Below are positions 14,889 to 15,893 of a DNA stretch of 15,893 bases, piece by piece. Under the pieces are notes generated by a model that was not told where the DNA came from, made no database searches, and was given only the letters and a program-made list of their open reading frames with translations. This DNA comes from Glaciecola sp964621345. Lineage in GTDB: Bacteria; Pseudomonadota; Gammaproteobacteria; Enterobacterales; Alteromonadaceae. Made by a program: the position numbers and the translations under genes. The stretch spans positions 1 through 15,893 of the forward strand of contig CAZUON010000061.1 in NCBI GenBank assembly GCA_964621345.1, written 5' to 3'. Each line of letters starts with the position of its first letter. Position 1 is the stretch's first letter.

Positions 14889-15836
14889 ATGCGTCCACAA
14901 GAACTGAACTTACTGATTATTTTTGATGCGGTTATGACCGAAGGTAGTATTAGCAGAGCGGCGGACCGCTTGGCAATGACGCAGCCGGCGGTGTCAAACG
15001 CAGTGAGTAGAATGCGAACTGCTTGGAAAGATGATTTATTCGTAAAAGACGGACGTAACATTAAACCAACTTTAAAAGCGAGCAATTTATGGGAGCAAAT
15101 AAAGCTGCCTATTAATGAGTTATCTATGGTGATAAAGCCTAAGAACTTTGACCCTTCAAGCTCTAACAGAACCTTTAGAATTGCCGCAGCAGATATTGTG
15201 GTAAATATGATGATGTTACCGCTGCGTCAGTATATTGAGCAGCATGCCCCAAATGTAAATGTTCATATGATCCCTTACACCATTGTTAATTCTGCGCAAG
15301 TACTCGACGACGCAACGGTAGATTTAGTGATTGGTACTGGCATTAACCAAACGCCTAATATTCGAAGTGAGCATTTGTTTCATCCACACTATATTTGTGC
15401 AATGAGACCTGGTCATAAACTAGTGAAGGATGATTTAAGTTTGTCAGAATTTGCAAATGCGGAGCACTTGTTAGTATCACTCTCGGGCGATGTGGTTGGA
15501 GTTACCGATGAAGTACTTGCTCAACAAGGTTTGTCTAGGCGCATTGCAATGACAGTGAATCAGTTTGCGATGGTGACGCCCTTACTCGCTAACAGTGATT
15601 TAATATGCGTAGTACCCCTCGGGGCTATATCTGAGGGGATTATGCAGGGTAAATTAACAGGTACTAAACCGCCCATTGAACTCTCGCCACCCGGCGCAAA
15701 CTTGTTTTGGCACATTAGACAAGATAAGGATCTGGGACTTATTTGGTTAAGGGATCAAGTTAGGCGAATACTAAAGGAAGCTGAGGCTCTTAATATTAAA
15801 GAGGCATTGCCTAAATTATGTGATGGGTGTATCTAA
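14889..15836 (+). CDS. LysR-type transcriptional regulator, divergent from the efflux operon
   Basis: The 315-residue protein opens with the LysR winged helix-turn-helix: LNLLIIFDAVMTEGSISRAADRLAMTQPAVSNAVSRMR (about residues 6-43), then DDLFVKDGR. The effector-binding domain starts near residue 90 (RTFRIAAADIVVNMMMLP). The N-terminus resembles NodD/MexT/PbpR-type members. This suits the neighbouring MexEF-like pump, because MexT is a known LysR activator of mexEF-oprN; orthology is not claimed. The gene is divergently oriented with a 182-bp shared intergenic region that holds a T-N11-A dyad, the classic arrangement for local control. AAAGGA six bases before ATG supports the start. The 3' end is only 3 bp from the end of a convergent tRNA-Leu gene. 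Confidence 0.9.
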   Translation: MRPQELNLLIIFDAVMTEGSISRAADRLAMTQPAVSNAVSRMRTAWKDDLFVKDGRNIKPTLKASNLWEQIKLPINELSMVIKPKNFDPSSSNRTFRIAAADIVVNMMMLPLRQYIEQHAPNVNVHMIPYTIVNSAQVLDDATVDLVIGTGINQTPNIRSEHLFHPHYICAMRPGHKLVKDDLSLSEFANAEHLLVSLSGDVVGVTDEVLAQQGLSRRIAMTVNQFAMVTPLLANSDLICVVPLGAISEGIMQGKLTGTKPPIELSPPGANLFWHIRQDKDLGLIWLRDQVRRILKEAEALNIKEALPKLCDGCI

Positions 15837-15839
15837 AAG

Positions 15840-15893
15840 TGGTACCAGAGGCCGGACTTGAACCGGCACAGTATTACTACCGGCGGATTTTGA
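15840..15893 (-). tRNA. tRNA-Leu(CAA), 3' part, cut by window edge
   Basis: On the minus strand, reading from the window edge: anticodon loop part T-CAA-AA, anticodon-stem 3' side TCCGC (15887-15883), a long class II variable arm (15882-15868), a T-arm GCCGG-TTCAAGT-CCGGC (15867-15851), acceptor 3' strand CTCTGGT, discriminator A and encoded CCA (15842-15840). The long variable arm and A73 fit tRNA-Leu, and the visible anticodon is CAA. The 5' half lies outside the window. Confidence 0.88.

Overview
The window reads as ordinary chromosome of a marine gammaproteobacterium, most likely of the Alteromonadales (Alteromonas/Glaciecola/Paraglaciecola type). I infer this from the moderate-to-low GC, the protein styles (TPR sensor with a GGDEF-like output, SGLT-type sodium symporter, DUF2797, MexEF/OqxAB-like RND pump) and a class II tRNA-Leu with encoded CCA. 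No mobile element, integrase, CRISPR array or rRNA is visible, and genus-level placement is not proven by the sequence.

Layout. (1) 142-1929 (+): an exported TPR sensor with one membrane helix and a GGDEF domain whose catalytic motif is destroyed. (2) 2009-2578 (-): a small membrane protein with a bacterial PH (bPH2) domain and a C-terminal coiled coil. (3) 2711-8888 (-): a carbohydrate locus. In transcription order it holds a LacI-family repressor, a cytoplasmic GH13 alpha-glucosidase, an SGLT-type Na+/solute symporter, and a GlpD-like FAD dehydrogenase 33 nt behind the symporter. The symporter would import an alpha-glucoside intact and the leaderless glucosidase would cleave it inside the cell. 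The GlpD-like enzyme would feed on a glycerol- or triose-level product, which makes alpha-glucosylglycerol an attractive but unproven substrate. Two almost identical 22-bp blocks with a CTTAAT-N5-CTTAAT core lie upstream of the glucosidase and of the symporter, and may link the two transcripts. (4) 8999-10178: a 67-residue orphan (-) divergent from a DUF2797 protein (+) that has a zinc-ribbon-like cysteine cluster and a GIY-YIG-like segment. (5) 10264-14706 (-): a two-gene RND efflux operon (lipoprotein adaptor, then inner-membrane pump) without an outer-membrane channel gene. A LysR-type regulator (14889-15836, +) is divergent from it. The shared intergenic region holds a T-N11-A dyad placed just upstream of a TATAAT box, and the adaptor leader can form a hairpin overlapping its ribosome binding site. 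(6) 15840-15893 (-): the 3' part of a tRNA-Leu(CAA), cut by the window edge.

The most noteworthy items are the paired CTTAAT boxes, the unusual gene content of the glucoside locus (including non-standard residues in the GlpD-like substrate loop), the degenerate GGDEF output, the LysR operator/adaptor leader, and a large imperfect palindrome at 10187-10251. I found no clear evidence of a wholly new defence or mobile system.
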